From assembly GCA_016191815.1 (NCBI GenBank), contig JACPVI010000010.1:1-64000 (forward strand): a DNA stretch of 64,000 nucleotides. The letters are read 5' to 3'. Shown here one piece after another: positions 49,824 through 59,382 of this stretch (the first letter of the stretch is position 1; every line of letters begins with the position of its first letter). The translations under genes and the position numbers were made by a program. The notes beneath the pieces were generated by a model. The model had not been told where the DNA came from and did no database searches. It was given only the letters and a program-made list of their open reading frames with translations. Source of the DNA: Myxococcales bacterium. GTDB taxonomy: Bacteria > Myxococcota > Myxococcia > Myxococcales > Myxococcaceae.

Positions 49824-51709
49824 GGCTCGGGCTCGAGGCGAAGCTTCTCGTCCAGGCGAAGCCGCAAGGCCGCTCGGGCGGAAAGCTCGGCCACCGCGTC
49901 CTCTTCTTCACTTCGTCCGTCGACGGCGGCAAAGAGCGCCCCACCCTCCAGCCCCTTCCAACGGTAGAAGGCCTCGCGACGGGCGCGCAGCACCTCCGGC
50001 TGCGCCGCGAGGGAGACCGAAAGCGCCCCGGGCAACTCGAGGGCGCCCGCCAGTACCCCCTCCACCACCAGCACTCCGCGGCCAGGCCAGTGGACGACTT
50101 CGCTCGCGGCGCGATCGCGCGTCCGGGGATCGTACCCGGGTGTGAGCACCGGCAGCCCGCGTGCCAGCGACGATGCGGCCTCGGACGCCTCGGCGAGGCG
50201 GTTTCGCTCGCTGGCGGTCGAGTCGGACCTCCGCTCGTGGGCGGGGACGATGAAACGGTCCAGGCTGAGGTGGGTGACCGGCATGCCCCGAGCCTGTAGG
50301 CGCAGCCTGAGCGCAGCGGCCGCGAGCGTCTTCCCCGCGCGCGAGGGCCCGCCCAGGGTGACGATCCGGGCGGCGAGGATGCGGTCCAGCCACGGATCCC
50401 ACGACGGTGCGGTGTCCAGCATGAGCGCGACCGCGCTGGCGAGATCCGGAACGAGCGGCGTCTCCGGCGGCAAGCGGTGCCGGCCGTCCTTGCAGCCGGC
50501 GCCGGTGAGCACGCCGACGCCGAGCACGCCGGCGGCGCGCGCCGCCTCCAGATCCGCGGTGCGATCTCCGACCACCACCGAGGCGCGCCGGTCGACTCCC
50601 AAGGCCCGGTCGGCATCGTCGACGAGGCCCGGGAAAGGCTTTCGACAGGCGCAGTGGATCTTCAGCTCCGCGCGTTCGCCTTCGAATCCGCGGTCGGGGT
50701 GATGCGGGCAGACGAAGATGCCGTCCAGGTGGGCGCCCTCGAGCCCCAGCAGTCCCTCGAGGACATCGTGGACCTCCTTGAGGCCCTGCTCGGAGAGCTC
50801 GCCGCGGGCGACCACCGGCTGATTGGTGACGCAGGCGGCGAGAAGGCCCGCGCGGTTGAGGCGCGAGAGCGCCGGCGCCACGCCGGGGAGGAGGCGAAGC
50901 TTCTGGGGGTCGCGGAGGTGGGGCAGCTCCTCCACCAAGACGCCGTCGCGGTCGGCCAGGAGCGCAGGCCGATGGGCGCTCCGGCGCATCGAGGCCGGCA
51001 CTCCCTCGCGGACGTCGCGCTCCACTTTCGCCAGCCTCTCCGCGGTGCCCATGTCGCGCAGGTACTCCGCGGTGCGGTAGGCGAAGAGTCGCCGCCCCGT
51101 CCCGGCGAGCGACGGAAAGACGTCGCGGGCAAAGTCGCGCGGGCGGCCGTCGGCGGGAATCTCTTCGGCGAGCCGCCGCTCGCAGGCGAACAGGCCCGCG
51201 TTGCACAGGGCGCCGGCCTCGGGGCCGCGGCGAGCTTCCTTGAGGACCAACTCGGTGACGAAGCCCTGCGCGTCGACGATGCAGCGGTCGCTGTCAACCG
51301 GATGGTCGTTCGGGTGCACCGCCAGCGTGGCCCAAGCGCCGCTGGAGCGGTGGGCTCGGAGGAGGGAGGCCAGGTCCACGCTCGCCAGCACGTCGCCGTA
51401 GACCACCACGAACCGCTCCTCCAGCATCGGGAGCGCCAGCCCCACCGCCCCGGCGGTGCCGAGCGGCGAGGGCTCCGCCGAGAAGCGGATGGAAAGCCCG
51501 AAGCGGCGGCCGTCGCCCACCGAGCGCTCGACCTGCTCGGCGCCGTAGCCGGTGCAGAGGATCGCCTCGCGCACGCCCTCGGAGGCGAGCCAGCCCAACA
51601 GGTGGTGCAAGAGGGGGAGGCCGCAGAGGGGGGTGAGCGGCTTGGGCGGCGCCTCTCCGCGCGGGTCGAGGCGTTGCCCTCGGCCGCCGGCTAGGACGAT
51701 CGCCTGCAC
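49820..51709 (-). CDS. Fused nucleotidyltransferase - HAD phosphatase (GmhB-like) - P-loop kinase-like
   Basis: 629 residues with three domains. 1-235: sugar-phosphate nucleotidyltransferase, LAGGRGQRL at 6-14 and VVYGDVL at 103-108, HddC/RmlA-type. 245-430: HAD-IIIA phosphatase, D253-R-D255 nucleophile motif, Zn ligands C334, H336, C353, C355 (CPHHPD...CACRKP) and GDRTADLEAA as in GmhB. About 445-629: a P-loop domain, GGPSRAGKT at 453-461, with VEGVLAGA and charged C-terminus, uridine/pantothenate-kinase-like. With GmhA and HddA the first two domains complete the alpha-heptose nucleotide route. The third activity is unassigned. Confidence 0.85.
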   Translation of the reverse strand: MQAIVLAGGRGQRLDPRGEAPPKPLTPLCGLPLLHHLLGWLASEGVREAILCTGYGAEQVERSVGDGRRFGLSIRFSAEPSPLGTAGAVGLALPMLEERFVVVYGDVLASVDLASLLRAHRSSGAWATLAVHPNDHPVDSDRCIVDAQGFVTELVLKEARRGPEAGALCNAGLFACERRLAEEIPADGRPRDFARDVFPSLAGTGRRLFAYRTAEYLRDMGTAERLAKVERDVREGVPASMRRSAHRPALLADRDGVLVEELPHLRDPQKLRLLPGVAPALSRLNRAGLLAACVTNQPVVARGELSEQGLKEVHDVLEGLLGLEGAHLDGIFVCPHHPDRGFEGERAELKIHCACRKPFPGLVDDADRALGVDRRASVVVGDRTADLEAARAAGVLGVGVLTGAGCKDGRHRLPPETPLVPDLASAVALMLDTAPSWDPWLDRILAARIVTLGGPSRAGKTLAAAALRLRLQARGMPVTHLSLDRFIVPAHERRSDSTASERNRLAEASEAASSLARGLPVLTPGYDPRTRDRAASEVVHWPGRGVLVVEGVLAGALELPGALSVSLAAQPEVLRARREAFYRWKGLEGGALFAAVDGRSEEEDAVAELSARAALRLRLDEKLRLEPEP

Positions 51710-54090
51710 TTGGCCACCTCCGCCTCGACGGCGGCGCGAACCGCGGCGCTCGACTCGAGCCGCGGCCTCCAGCCGAGGGCGCGGATCTTCGACGTATCGT
51801 AGGAGAACCGCGGAACGTCGCCTGGCCAGCCGCGGTCGCCCTGGCCGTACTCGATGCGCGCGTCCTCGAGTCCCAGAGCCTCGCGGACCAGCTCGGCGAT
51901 GGAGGCCACGTCGGTGGCGCCCTCTCCCGCCACGTTGTAGGCGGCGGGAGGTCCTCCCTCGGGAGCGCCCGCCTCCACCGCGAGCAGAATGGCGTCGAGC
52001 AGGTCATCCACGTGCAGATAGGGCTTCTTCTGCGAGCCGTTCCCGAGCACGCGAAGGACGGTGCGGTCGGAGTGCAGGCGATGGACGAAGTCGTAGATGG
52101 CGCCGTGGGTGAGGTTGGGGCCGACCACGTTGGGAAAGCGGAAGGTCCAGGCGCGCATCCGGTAGAGGTGGCAGTAGGCGCTGACGAAGGCCTCCGCGGC
52201 GAGCTTGGAGGCCCCGTACAGGGAGATGGGCACCAGCGGGCCGTAGTCCTCGGGCAAGGCGCTGGGTGCCTCTCCGTAGATGGCGGAGGTGGAGGCGAAG
52301 ACGAGCTGCCGGCAATCCGCGGCGCGCATCGCCTCGAGAGTGTGGAAGGTGGTGAGGAAGGTGCGCCGGAGGTCGGTCTGTGGCTCGGCGGTGCCCTTGG
52401 AGATGTCGGAGTTGGCCGCGAAGTGAAAGACGCGGGAGGGCCGTTCGCGGACGAGGAGGTCCACGAAGGCGACCGAGCAGACGTCCAGCTCATGCCGGCG
52501 GAGGCCGGGGTGGCCGAGGGAGTCGCCCAGGTTCTCCCAGCGGCCGAGGGAGAGATCATCGGCGACCACCACTTCGTGGCCCAAAGCGAGCAGGCGGGCG
52601 GCGAGGCGCGAGCCGATGAAGCCCGCTCCACCGGTGACGACGAGGGGGCCTGCGTCCTGCGGCACGCCGCGGGAGTACCACAACTGGAGCCAACCGGAGA
52701 GCGCGAACGCGCCGAAGCGGGCTGCCGCAGAGACCTGGGGGCCCAGGCCACTGGAACCCCCGGGCAGCGTGGTGGCCCCTGCCGGCGGAGAAGTCGGGGG
52801 CGGCTCCTCGGCGAGCCACAGCGCCGCGCAGGCGAACGCCGCGTGCACGCACCAGTAGAGGTAGCGGAAGTCGCACCCCATCCCGACGAACAGGTAGGCC
52901 GAGGCGTAGCTGAACGCCGAGAGCGCCGTCCAGAAGATCAGGCCACGGCGCGCGAGCTTTCGCACCGCCAGCAACGCAAAGCCGGCCAGCAGCGCGAGCC
53001 AGAACACCGGCCGAAACAGCAAGCCCTGCACCGTCGCCAGCGCCGTGCGGCTCAGAATTCGGTACAGCGCCCCGTCGGTCCTCGGCTGCAGGCCCCAGGG
53101 ATTGGAGGTCGACTCGACCTGAAACGCGTAGCAGACGCTCGGCCGCAACCCCAGGAGCGCGTGGAACTGCACCAGCCGGTTGCGCAGGTAGTCCCACGGG
53201 CGCAATAGCACCACCCGGCGCCACTCCGCCGCCACCAGCTCTCGCCGGGGGGCGAGCGATAGCAGCTCGATTCGCCGTACCGAGGGGTCCCCGTAGAAGG
53301 TCGGCACGCAGTTGGAGGGGTCGTACGCTCGCGGCGGGTCCTCCGGGGTCAGCTCCAGGGCGTAGGGCGACGAAGCCAAAAGCGAAGGCTCTCTGGAGTA
53401 GATGCCCATCGCATCGCAGGCGAGCAGCGCCCCGATCGGCCACTCGTCGGCGGCGCCCAGCGCCCGGTCCACCAGCTTCGGCGCGATCGCCAGCGCCACC
53501 GCTCCAACCCCCACGGCCACCGCGTGGCGCCGCCGGGTCGCGGAGAAGGACGGGAACAGCGCCAAGGCCGGGATCAACAGCGGAGCCGCGGCCAGGATCG
53601 CGTTTTGCCGGAACAGCGCTGCGGCGGTGAGCGCCACCAGCGCCCAAGGGGGCCGCCGGTAGCGGATGGCGGCCACCGCGAGCAACATCGCGGCGGCCAT
53701 CAGCACGTCCTTCCACAGCATCGCCGCCACCATCCAGACGCAGGGCACGGCGAGGAACGCCGCGTAGAGAGCCAGCGCCCACCTGCTCCGCCGCGCCGGG
53801 GCGAGCCTCACCAGAAGGGCCATCCCGGCGGCGGTGGCTGCGAGCTGCAAGAGAAGCAGTGGCCAGGGCGAGCCGAACCCCCTGCCAGCGATTCCGTTGA
53901 GCCACGACACCAGCGGCGGGTGCCAGTTCCCGTAAGAGCCCGACAGCCCCTGCTCGTACTGGCGGATCGAATCTGGCGAGAGGAGCCCGGGGCTGAAGGC
54001 GCCGAACACCGAGAGCAGCCAGAGGGCGCCGATCACCGTGAGCAGGCGCGTGCCCCGCGCGGTCTTCAGTTCCAATCCTCGTTCTCCCAC
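51691..54090 (-). CDS. Fused polytopic membrane protein - NAD-dependent sugar epimerase
   Basis: 799 residues. Residues about 15-440 have 9-11 membrane helices and short periplasmic loops (WHPPLVSWLNG, LWKDVL), resembling membrane glycosyltransferase/dolichyl-type proteins of unknown specificity. From about residue 485 a complete extended SDR epimerase/dehydratase follows: VVTGGAGFIGS (G487-G490-G493), DLSLG, YGASK (catalytic Tyr, Lys), and FRFPNVVGP. One uninterrupted frame joins them, with a 30-residue linker; a GTG near residue 474 could also serve as an internal start. It heads the cluster and overlaps the fused gene by 19 bases. Confidence 0.78.
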   Translation of the reverse strand: MGERGLELKTARGTRLLTVIGALWLLSVFGAFSPGLLSPDSIRQYEQGLSGSYGNWHPPLVSWLNGIAGRGFGSPWPLLLLQLAATAAGMALLVRLAPARRSRWALALYAAFLAVPCVWMVAAMLWKDVLMAAAMLLAVAAIRYRRPPWALVALTAAALFRQNAILAAAPLLIPALALFPSFSATRRRHAVAVGVGAVALAIAPKLVDRALGAADEWPIGALLACDAMGIYSREPSLLASSPYALELTPEDPPRAYDPSNCVPTFYGDPSVRRIELLSLAPRRELVAAEWRRVVLLRPWDYLRNRLVQFHALLGLRPSVCYAFQVESTSNPWGLQPRTDGALYRILSRTALATVQGLLFRPVFWLALLAGFALLAVRKLARRGLIFWTALSAFSYASAYLFVGMGCDFRYLYWCVHAAFACAALWLAEEPPPTSPPAGATTLPGGSSGLGPQVSAAARFGAFALSGWLQLWYSRGVPQDAGPLVVTGGAGFIGSRLAARLLALGHEVVVADDLSLGRWENLGDSLGHPGLRRHELDVCSVAFVDLLVRERPSRVFHFAANSDISKGTAEPQTDLRRTFLTTFHTLEAMRAADCRQLVFASTSAIYGEAPSALPEDYGPLVPISLYGASKLAAEAFVSAYCHLYRMRAWTFRFPNVVGPNLTHGAIYDFVHRLHSDRTVLRVLGNGSQKKPYLHVDDLLDAILLAVEAGAPEGGPPAAYNVAGEGATDVASIAELVREALGLEDARIEYGQGDRGWPGDVPRFSYDTSKIRALGWRPRLESSAAVRAAVEAEVAKCRRSS

Positions 54091-54145
54091 GCCGGAGCGG
54101 AAAAACCCGCTCTCGCCGGGACGGGCGCGCCCGCCCCGGAGAGTG

Positions 54146-57100
54146 TCAGTCGGCGGGAACCGGCGGTATCCAGGCGCAGCTCGACGTCACCTGGCACTTG
54201 TCGAACGACAGCTCTTTGCCGCTGGTAGCGGCGTACCGGGCGAGCATGTTGACCATCAGCGAGCCGAGGTCCCACGTCTCGCTCGGATCCGGCGGGTTGA
54301 AGCCGTGCTGGCCGGTCGGCTTGGACATCGGGAACAGCACTCCGGTGTAGCCGCCCACGCGGTTGCTCGGCCCCACCATGCGCAAGGGCGGCGAGAGCCT
54401 GGGCACGTCGTAGCCATCGTCCACCGGCACCACCGAGGAGAGGTGCTCTACGTCCATCAGCACCGGCTTCCCGGCGGAGTTGACGTAGCGCCCGGTGCGC
54501 TCCACCGCCTCGACCACCCCCTTGTCGATGAGGAGCCGATTGGGAGTCACGCCGTAGCGCGGATCCGCCTTTCGCAGCTCGATGAATCCGGCCGCGCGGG
54601 CGATGGCCGCCCCGGTCGCCACCGGCACGTTCATGTCGCCGATGGTGTTGACGACCAGCGCGCGGGTACGCACCTCTTCGCCGGTGCCGTAGCGGAGCAG
54701 TCTCCGCTCGAAGTTGGGGGCGTAGTTGACCGGATCTGCCGGGTCGATGATCAGCTGCGCGATGGCCATGAAGCGCCGCAGATCCGGAGAACCCCGCTTG
54801 ATGCCGAAGCCGTCGCCCAGCGCGGTGATCGGCGAGCCCTTCTCGTAGATGCGGCCCTGGTACTTCACCTCCACCCCCAGGCTGCCGATGGTCAGGGTGG
54901 GCTGGCTCGTCTCGGGGATCCGGCAGCCCTCCCGCTTCTGCGGCGGCAGCGGCCCTCCGTACACCTCCAGCTTGAGCCGGTCGCCCTCGTCGGATGACAC
55001 CGCCACCCGCAACAGGCCGTTCGCCTGGACCCGGCCGCAGCGGTACTCGCCGGTCTTCAAGTTGGTGACGACGGCGGTGTCGCCTTCCTTCGGCTCCGGG
55101 CCTTCCATTGGACCCAGACGCAGCTTGCCCAGGCTGTTCAGGTCCGGCAGGTACTGCCACAGCTCGAGCGCCCCCTGGGCGTTTCGCAGGGTGAGGAGCA
55201 GCGGCCCCATGATGCGGAGGTTGACCGCCTCTCCCACGCCGCCTTGGATGCTGCGGACGCCCACGTCGCCCAGCCCCGCCCCACCGGCGATCGGCACGAC
55301 GGTGTCGAGCTGCGGCTCCAACCCGCCCATCACCGTGGCCATGATGCCCCCCAGCGAGGCGCCGGCGAGGTGGATCGAGCCCGACCCGCCCACGTCCACC
55401 CGCCCGTCCGCGTCGAAGTCGCCCGCCAGCTCCGGCGTGCCGTCGCCGTTGAGATCGTATTCCCAGCGCTGGGCGCCGTCGAAGGACTTGAGCAGCTGGA
55501 CCAGCCGCATGTAGTCCACCGCGGACTGCCGCACCACGTCGCGGACGTGGGAGATGTAGGCGGTCCAGTAGTCCGCCGCCGAGTCCTTGATCCCGTCGTT
55601 GTCCCAGTCCTGGGCCCGGTCCCTCATCAGGGCGTTGAACATCGGCTCCAGGCCCTTGCTCTTGAACAGGCCGCGGGCGATCTCGAGCTCCGCCTGGCCC
55701 AGCCCGATGCCGTGGCTGACGCACTCCACCCCGATGGTGGCCACCCCGTGCCGCGCGAAGAAGCCGCCGAACACCAGCGGGTCGAGCTTGTTACCGGTGT
55801 ACCCGTGGCCGAGGATCACCACCGGCGCCGGGCCGTTGCGGTTCTTGGGCACCGTCACCCAGAAGGTGACCGTCTCCGAGCGCACGAAGGCCTCGCCGGT
55901 CAGTGGGTCCACCTTCCACACCTGGCGGTAGAGGGGCAGGGGCTTATCGTCCGGCCCGTTCCGGGGGAAGAACTGCGGCGACTCGAACGAGGCGACCGCG
56001 TGGAAGTCGATGAACTTCATCCCGTCCAGCACCGCCTGGGCCGCCGGGTCGATCTTCCCGCCCAGCACCGTGGGGATGATGTCCATCGCCGCGGTGCGGA
56101 ACTCCTCGCCGCTCACGATCTTGATGTTGGCCGAGGTGCCCTTGGGCTTGAGCTCGTGGATCCGCGTCAGCTTGGGAGGGAACTCGGTCGCCAGGCGGGA
56201 CATCGGCCCGACCCCGTAGAGCCCGTCTCGGATCACCCGGAAGTCCCGCGAGATGCTCTGGGTGGTGAAGGACCAGGTGAAGGCGACATCCGAGAGTCCG
56301 AGGCCGTACCGGGGCAGGCACTTGACCAGCGGCTCGAGCGCCTGGGTCTGCGCGGCGTGGTTGATCCACTTGAAGGGCGAGCGCACCGGCCGGCCCTCCT
56401 CGTCCAGGAGCCGGCGGGTCAGCACCACCGCGTAGGTGGTGTTCTCCCGCATCGGGAGCACCGGTTTGAGGACGAGGCTGTTGGTCTCCCGCTCGTAGAA
56501 GGTCATCGCCGAGAAGCGGTCCGCGCCCGGGTAGCGGAAATTGGGGTGGTCGAGCACCCCGTCCATGTCGGTGTCCTCTCCGGGGTCGAGCTGGCCGTTG
56601 CCGTTTACGTCCTCCTCGGCCTCCTCGAAGATGAGCTGCTCGGTCCAGTTGCGCGGGTCGTTGGGGAAGTACTCCTTGCGCTCGAGGACCAGGGGGAAGT
56701 TCCCCTCTCCCATGTCCAGCGGCACCGCGTCGCAGAACTCGGGTGAGTCCGGGGTCACGTCCACCACTAGCACCGCGTCGTCGCCGGTCTCGTAGTCGTC
56801 GCCCTGGTGGCGCCGGAAGAGGACCTCCACATCCAGCGGCTTGGTGAAGCCGACCGAGATGGCCGCGAAGGTTCCCCAGCCGTCGATCCCGTCCAACAGC
56901 TCGCGGGTGGCCCTCTCCCACTCGGTGGCGGCCACCATGCTGGCGTTGATGCGGCGGCGAGTGGGGGAAGAGGCATCGAACCGGGTGGCGATGTCGTTGG
57001 GGAACGGCACGTCGGGGAACGGCCGGTGATAGAGGTCGAACTTCACCTCTGCGCCGGTGCCGGGCTCCGAGAGCCGCAAGCCCTCGGGCTCGGGTGAAGC

Positions 57101-57148
57101 GCAGCCGAGGGCGAAGGCGGCGAGAACGAGGAAACGGGTGTGGGCCAT
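54146..57148 (-). CDS. Large lipoprotein alpha/beta hydrolase with calcium-binding loops
   Basis: 1,000 residues from ATG 57148 (GAGGAAA upstream). Lipobox ALGC at residues 13-16. Early (NGNGQLDPGEDTDMDGVLD) and later (DLNGDGTPELAGDFDADGRVD) EF-hand/thrombospondin-3-like loops bind calcium. The hydrolase core shows GHGYTGNK and the nucleophile elbow G-A-S598-L-G-G; it resembles the Pla-1/cef extracellular lipase type. Probably an outer-membrane-attached or exported lipase/esterase. Starts 15 bases after the outer-membrane barrel gene, so they are likely coexpressed. Confidence 0.75.
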   Translation of the reverse strand: MAHTRFLVLAAFALGCASPEPEGLRLSEPGTGAEVKFDLYHRPFPDVPFPNDIATRFDASSPTRRRINASMVAATEWERATRELLDGIDGWGTFAAISVGFTKPLDVEVLFRRHQGDDYETGDDAVLVVDVTPDSPEFCDAVPLDMGEGNFPLVLERKEYFPNDPRNWTEQLIFEEAEEDVNGNGQLDPGEDTDMDGVLDHPNFRYPGADRFSAMTFYERETNSLVLKPVLPMRENTTYAVVLTRRLLDEEGRPVRSPFKWINHAAQTQALEPLVKCLPRYGLGLSDVAFTWSFTTQSISRDFRVIRDGLYGVGPMSRLATEFPPKLTRIHELKPKGTSANIKIVSGEEFRTAAMDIIPTVLGGKIDPAAQAVLDGMKFIDFHAVASFESPQFFPRNGPDDKPLPLYRQVWKVDPLTGEAFVRSETVTFWVTVPKNRNGPAPVVILGHGYTGNKLDPLVFGGFFARHGVATIGVECVSHGIGLGQAELEIARGLFKSKGLEPMFNALMRDRAQDWDNDGIKDSAADYWTAYISHVRDVVRQSAVDYMRLVQLLKSFDGAQRWEYDLNGDGTPELAGDFDADGRVDVGGSGSIHLAGASLGGIMATVMGGLEPQLDTVVPIAGGAGLGDVGVRSIQGGVGEAVNLRIMGPLLLTLRNAQGALELWQYLPDLNSLGKLRLGPMEGPEPKEGDTAVVTNLKTGEYRCGRVQANGLLRVAVSSDEGDRLKLEVYGGPLPPQKREGCRIPETSQPTLTIGSLGVEVKYQGRIYEKGSPITALGDGFGIKRGSPDLRRFMAIAQLIIDPADPVNYAPNFERRLLRYGTGEEVRTRALVVNTIGDMNVPVATGAAIARAAGFIELRKADPRYGVTPNRLLIDKGVVEAVERTGRYVNSAGKPVLMDVEHLSSVVPVDDGYDVPRLSPPLRMVGPSNRVGGYTGVLFPMSKPTGQHGFNPPDPSETWDLGSLMVNMLARYAATSGKELSFDKCQVTSSCAWIPPVPAD

Positions 57149-57163
57149 GGCGGTTTCCTCGAG

Positions 57164-58900
57164 CTAGAGATTCACCGAGAGGCGGAGCCTGCCGACCAGC
57201 ACCGGGGGCATGGTGCCTCCCTTGGCGTCGGCGAAGGCATCACCTGGGAGGAAGAGCCCACCCTCGGCGGTGCCGGTGACGAGCAGCTCGCGCAGGGGCT
57301 TCCACCTCGCTTGGGCGCCGACGTCCAGCTCGGTGCCGAGGAAGCTCATGGGCGGGCCGCCGAGCGAGTTCCGCACTTCCCCGCCTGCGAGCTGGGTGTT
57401 GAAGGGGTCGACCAGCCGCGCGGTGGAGTAGGCGAGCAGCGGCCCTCCGTAGAGGTCGAGCCAGTCCGAGGCGGCGACGCGTGCGCGGGGAAAGACGTAC
57501 CAGGCGCCGGTCACCGCGCCGCGGGTCGGCAAGAGATCGACCCCCTCGGGAGGCCGGCCCACCAGCATCGGATCGGCCGCGCGGGCGGAGGCCCTGGCGC
57601 TCTGCCAGCCCAAGACTTCCTCGAAAAGCACCAGCCCGACGTTGTAGTCGGGGTCGAACCGGAAGCCTTCGATCCGGTCGTCGAAGGGATTCTGGTCGCC
57701 CGAGGCGTAGCCTATGTCGAGGAAGCTCTGCACGCTCCGCACCGTCGCCGACAGCTCGAGCGCGGCGCCGAGCTGCCGCACCTTGTGCCGGGCCGCGTTG
57801 TCCCGCCGGGCCTGGGTGGTGGTGCCGTCGATGCTCACCACCTCGAAGCCGGCGCTGAACGACTTGCGTCGCTTGCCCCACTGCCACTTGCCCGCCACGT
57901 CGAGGACCAAGGCGTCCGTCTCTCTTCCGCCGTCGCTCGGTCCGGCGGGCCGCTGGCGGCGCACCACGGTGTAGACCCCGATGTTCCGCTCGGCGTCGAC
58001 CGCAAAGCGCAAGGCCAGGATGCCTTGCAAGGCCCGGTCTCCCGCCCAGTAGTCCGCGGTGTCGTCGCGCACCACCATGTCCACGCCCACCGCCGGCTCG
58101 ATCGCCCGGAAAGCCCCTCCCAACCCGAACAGCGGCCGGCCGCCCAAGAGCAGCCGGTAGGAGAGGTCTCCGAAGCGCGAATCGCCGAAGGCCCTGCCCG
58201 GCTCCGGATCCGCAGCGCCCGCGTTCGCCACCAGGCCCAGGCCCCAGTTGGTGGCCTGCTGCCCCGCGCGCAGCACCCAAGTCTTGGCGCGGTACTCCAG
58301 GAAGAGCTGCCGCAGCTCCGTGGCGCTCAGGCCGGGATAGGGAGTGCGGGCCGCGAAGCCGTCCTGGGGCACGCCGAGCGAGGTGCCGGAGGCGACGTCC
58401 AGCTCGGTGACGAGGCCCCAGCTCCCGTAGCGAAGCTCCGGCCGCGCCCTGATGCGCGAGGCGAGCGGGGTCGGGGACAGCTTGGTGCCGACGTCGTCCA
58501 CCAGGAAGGGGGTCATCGCCGGCGCGGAGAGCCGGAAGGAAGCGGACACCTTCGCCTGGAGCGAGGAGTCCAGCTCGCCCTGGAGGTCGGCCGCCGGAGC
58601 GCTCGGTTCGGCCGCTTCCACGGACGAGGGCGGTGCAGCCTCGTCGACCGAAGCGGGGGAAACCGAAGCCTTGCTAGGGGTTGCCGGAGCGGCGGCGGGA
58701 GACGACTCCGTGGTCGGCGAAGTGGACGGCGACGGCGACGCGGCAGGCGAATCCGCCGGGGTGCGCGCCAGCTCCGCCGGGCCCGCCGGATCGGGGCCCG
58801 AGGCTACGGGCTCGGTCTGAGCCATGGCGGGCAACGAGGCGACCAGGGCCAAGAGCGCGCGTCGAAGGACCGCGGGGGCCGTGGCGCGGGTGCTCTGCAT
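57164..58900 (-). CDS. Outer-membrane beta-barrel-like protein with Pro/Ala/Ser-rich N-terminus
   Basis: 578 residues from ATG 58900 (GGAGGAAGCTCC upstream; a longer frame to 59128 has no ribosome site). Signal peptide (LLALVASLPAMAQ), a low-complexity A/S/P/T linker of about 80 residues, then repeated amphipathic strands such as LVTELDVAS, LFLEYRAKTWVLRAGQ, VVSIDGTTTQ, ending in LVGRLRLSVNL, the aromatic/hydrophobic C-terminal strand of outer-membrane barrels. Not a named porin. Cotranscribed with the lipase-like lipoprotein. Divergent from rpoZ. Confidence 0.75.
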   Translation of the reverse strand: MQSTRATAPAVLRRALLALVASLPAMAQTEPVASGPDPAGPAELARTPADSPAASPSPSTSPTTESSPAAAPATPSKASVSPASVDEAAPPSSVEAAEPSAPAADLQGELDSSLQAKVSASFRLSAPAMTPFLVDDVGTKLSPTPLASRIRARPELRYGSWGLVTELDVASGTSLGVPQDGFAARTPYPGLSATELRQLFLEYRAKTWVLRAGQQATNWGLGLVANAGAADPEPGRAFGDSRFGDLSYRLLLGGRPLFGLGGAFRAIEPAVGVDMVVRDDTADYWAGDRALQGILALRFAVDAERNIGVYTVVRRQRPAGPSDGGRETDALVLDVAGKWQWGKRRKSFSAGFEVVSIDGTTTQARRDNAARHKVRQLGAALELSATVRSVQSFLDIGYASGDQNPFDDRIEGFRFDPDYNVGLVLFEEVLGWQSARASARAADPMLVGRPPEGVDLLPTRGAVTGAWYVFPRARVAASDWLDLYGGPLLAYSTARLVDPFNTQLAGGEVRNSLGGPPMSFLGTELDVGAQARWKPLRELLVTGTAEGGLFLPGDAFADAKGGTMPPVLVGRLRLSVNL

Positions 58901-59029
58901 GGAGCTTCCTCCGTCAGGTGCGGCCAGAAAGGCCGCGGTGGGCTGGAAATGGGCCGGGGAAGCGTGCGGATAGCAGGTCTTCCCCCCACCGGAAAGCGAA
59001 AGCCGATGCCGCTGCGCGCCATCGCTCGC

Positions 59030-59058
59030 TTGACGCCAGCGGCTGCCCCTCGTAGGTT
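59030..59058 (+). promoter_or_regulatory. Sigma-70-type promoter of rpoZ
   Basis: TTGACG (59030-59035), 17-base spacer, TAGGTT (59053-59058). Near-consensus -35 and spacing; it would start transcription near 59,065, about 50 bases before the rpoZ start. Confidence 0.6.
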
Positions 59059-59114
59059 GCGCGGCTCCGGAATCCGAAGCCGCCCGTCCGGGCGCCCCAA
59101 AAGCAAGGAAGCAC

Positions 59115-59348
59115 ATGGCCCGCGTCACCGTCGAAGACTGCCTGCCTCAGGTCGACAACCGATTCGCGCTGGTGTTGCTCGCCGCCAAGCGCGCCCGGCA
59201 GTTGATGGCCGGGGCCCGGCCGATCGTGGAGGGCTCCAAGAACAAGCCTCCGGTGCTCTCGCTGCGCGAGATCGCCACCGGGAAGGTGAAGTTCGATCGC
59301 GAAGTGCGCGAGGCGCTTTCGGGCAAGTTCGACCCGCCCAAGCCGTAG
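59115..59348 (+). CDS. rpoZ: RNA polymerase omega subunit
   Basis: 77 residues. [30 protein letters not shown] is the conserved omega N-terminus, and [11 protein letters not shown]-like [12 protein letters not shown] follows. Omega binds the beta-prime C-terminal tail and aids polymerase assembly and ppGpp response. Ribosome site AAGGAA. Followed by the aminotransferase 34 bases later. Confidence 0.95.
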   Translation: MARVTVEDCLPQVDNRFALVLLAAKRARQLMAGARPIVEGSKNKPPVLSLREIATGKVKFDREVREALSGKFDPPKP

Positions 59349-59382
59349 CCGCGGCCTGCGGGCGCATCACCCTGGAGGTCCC

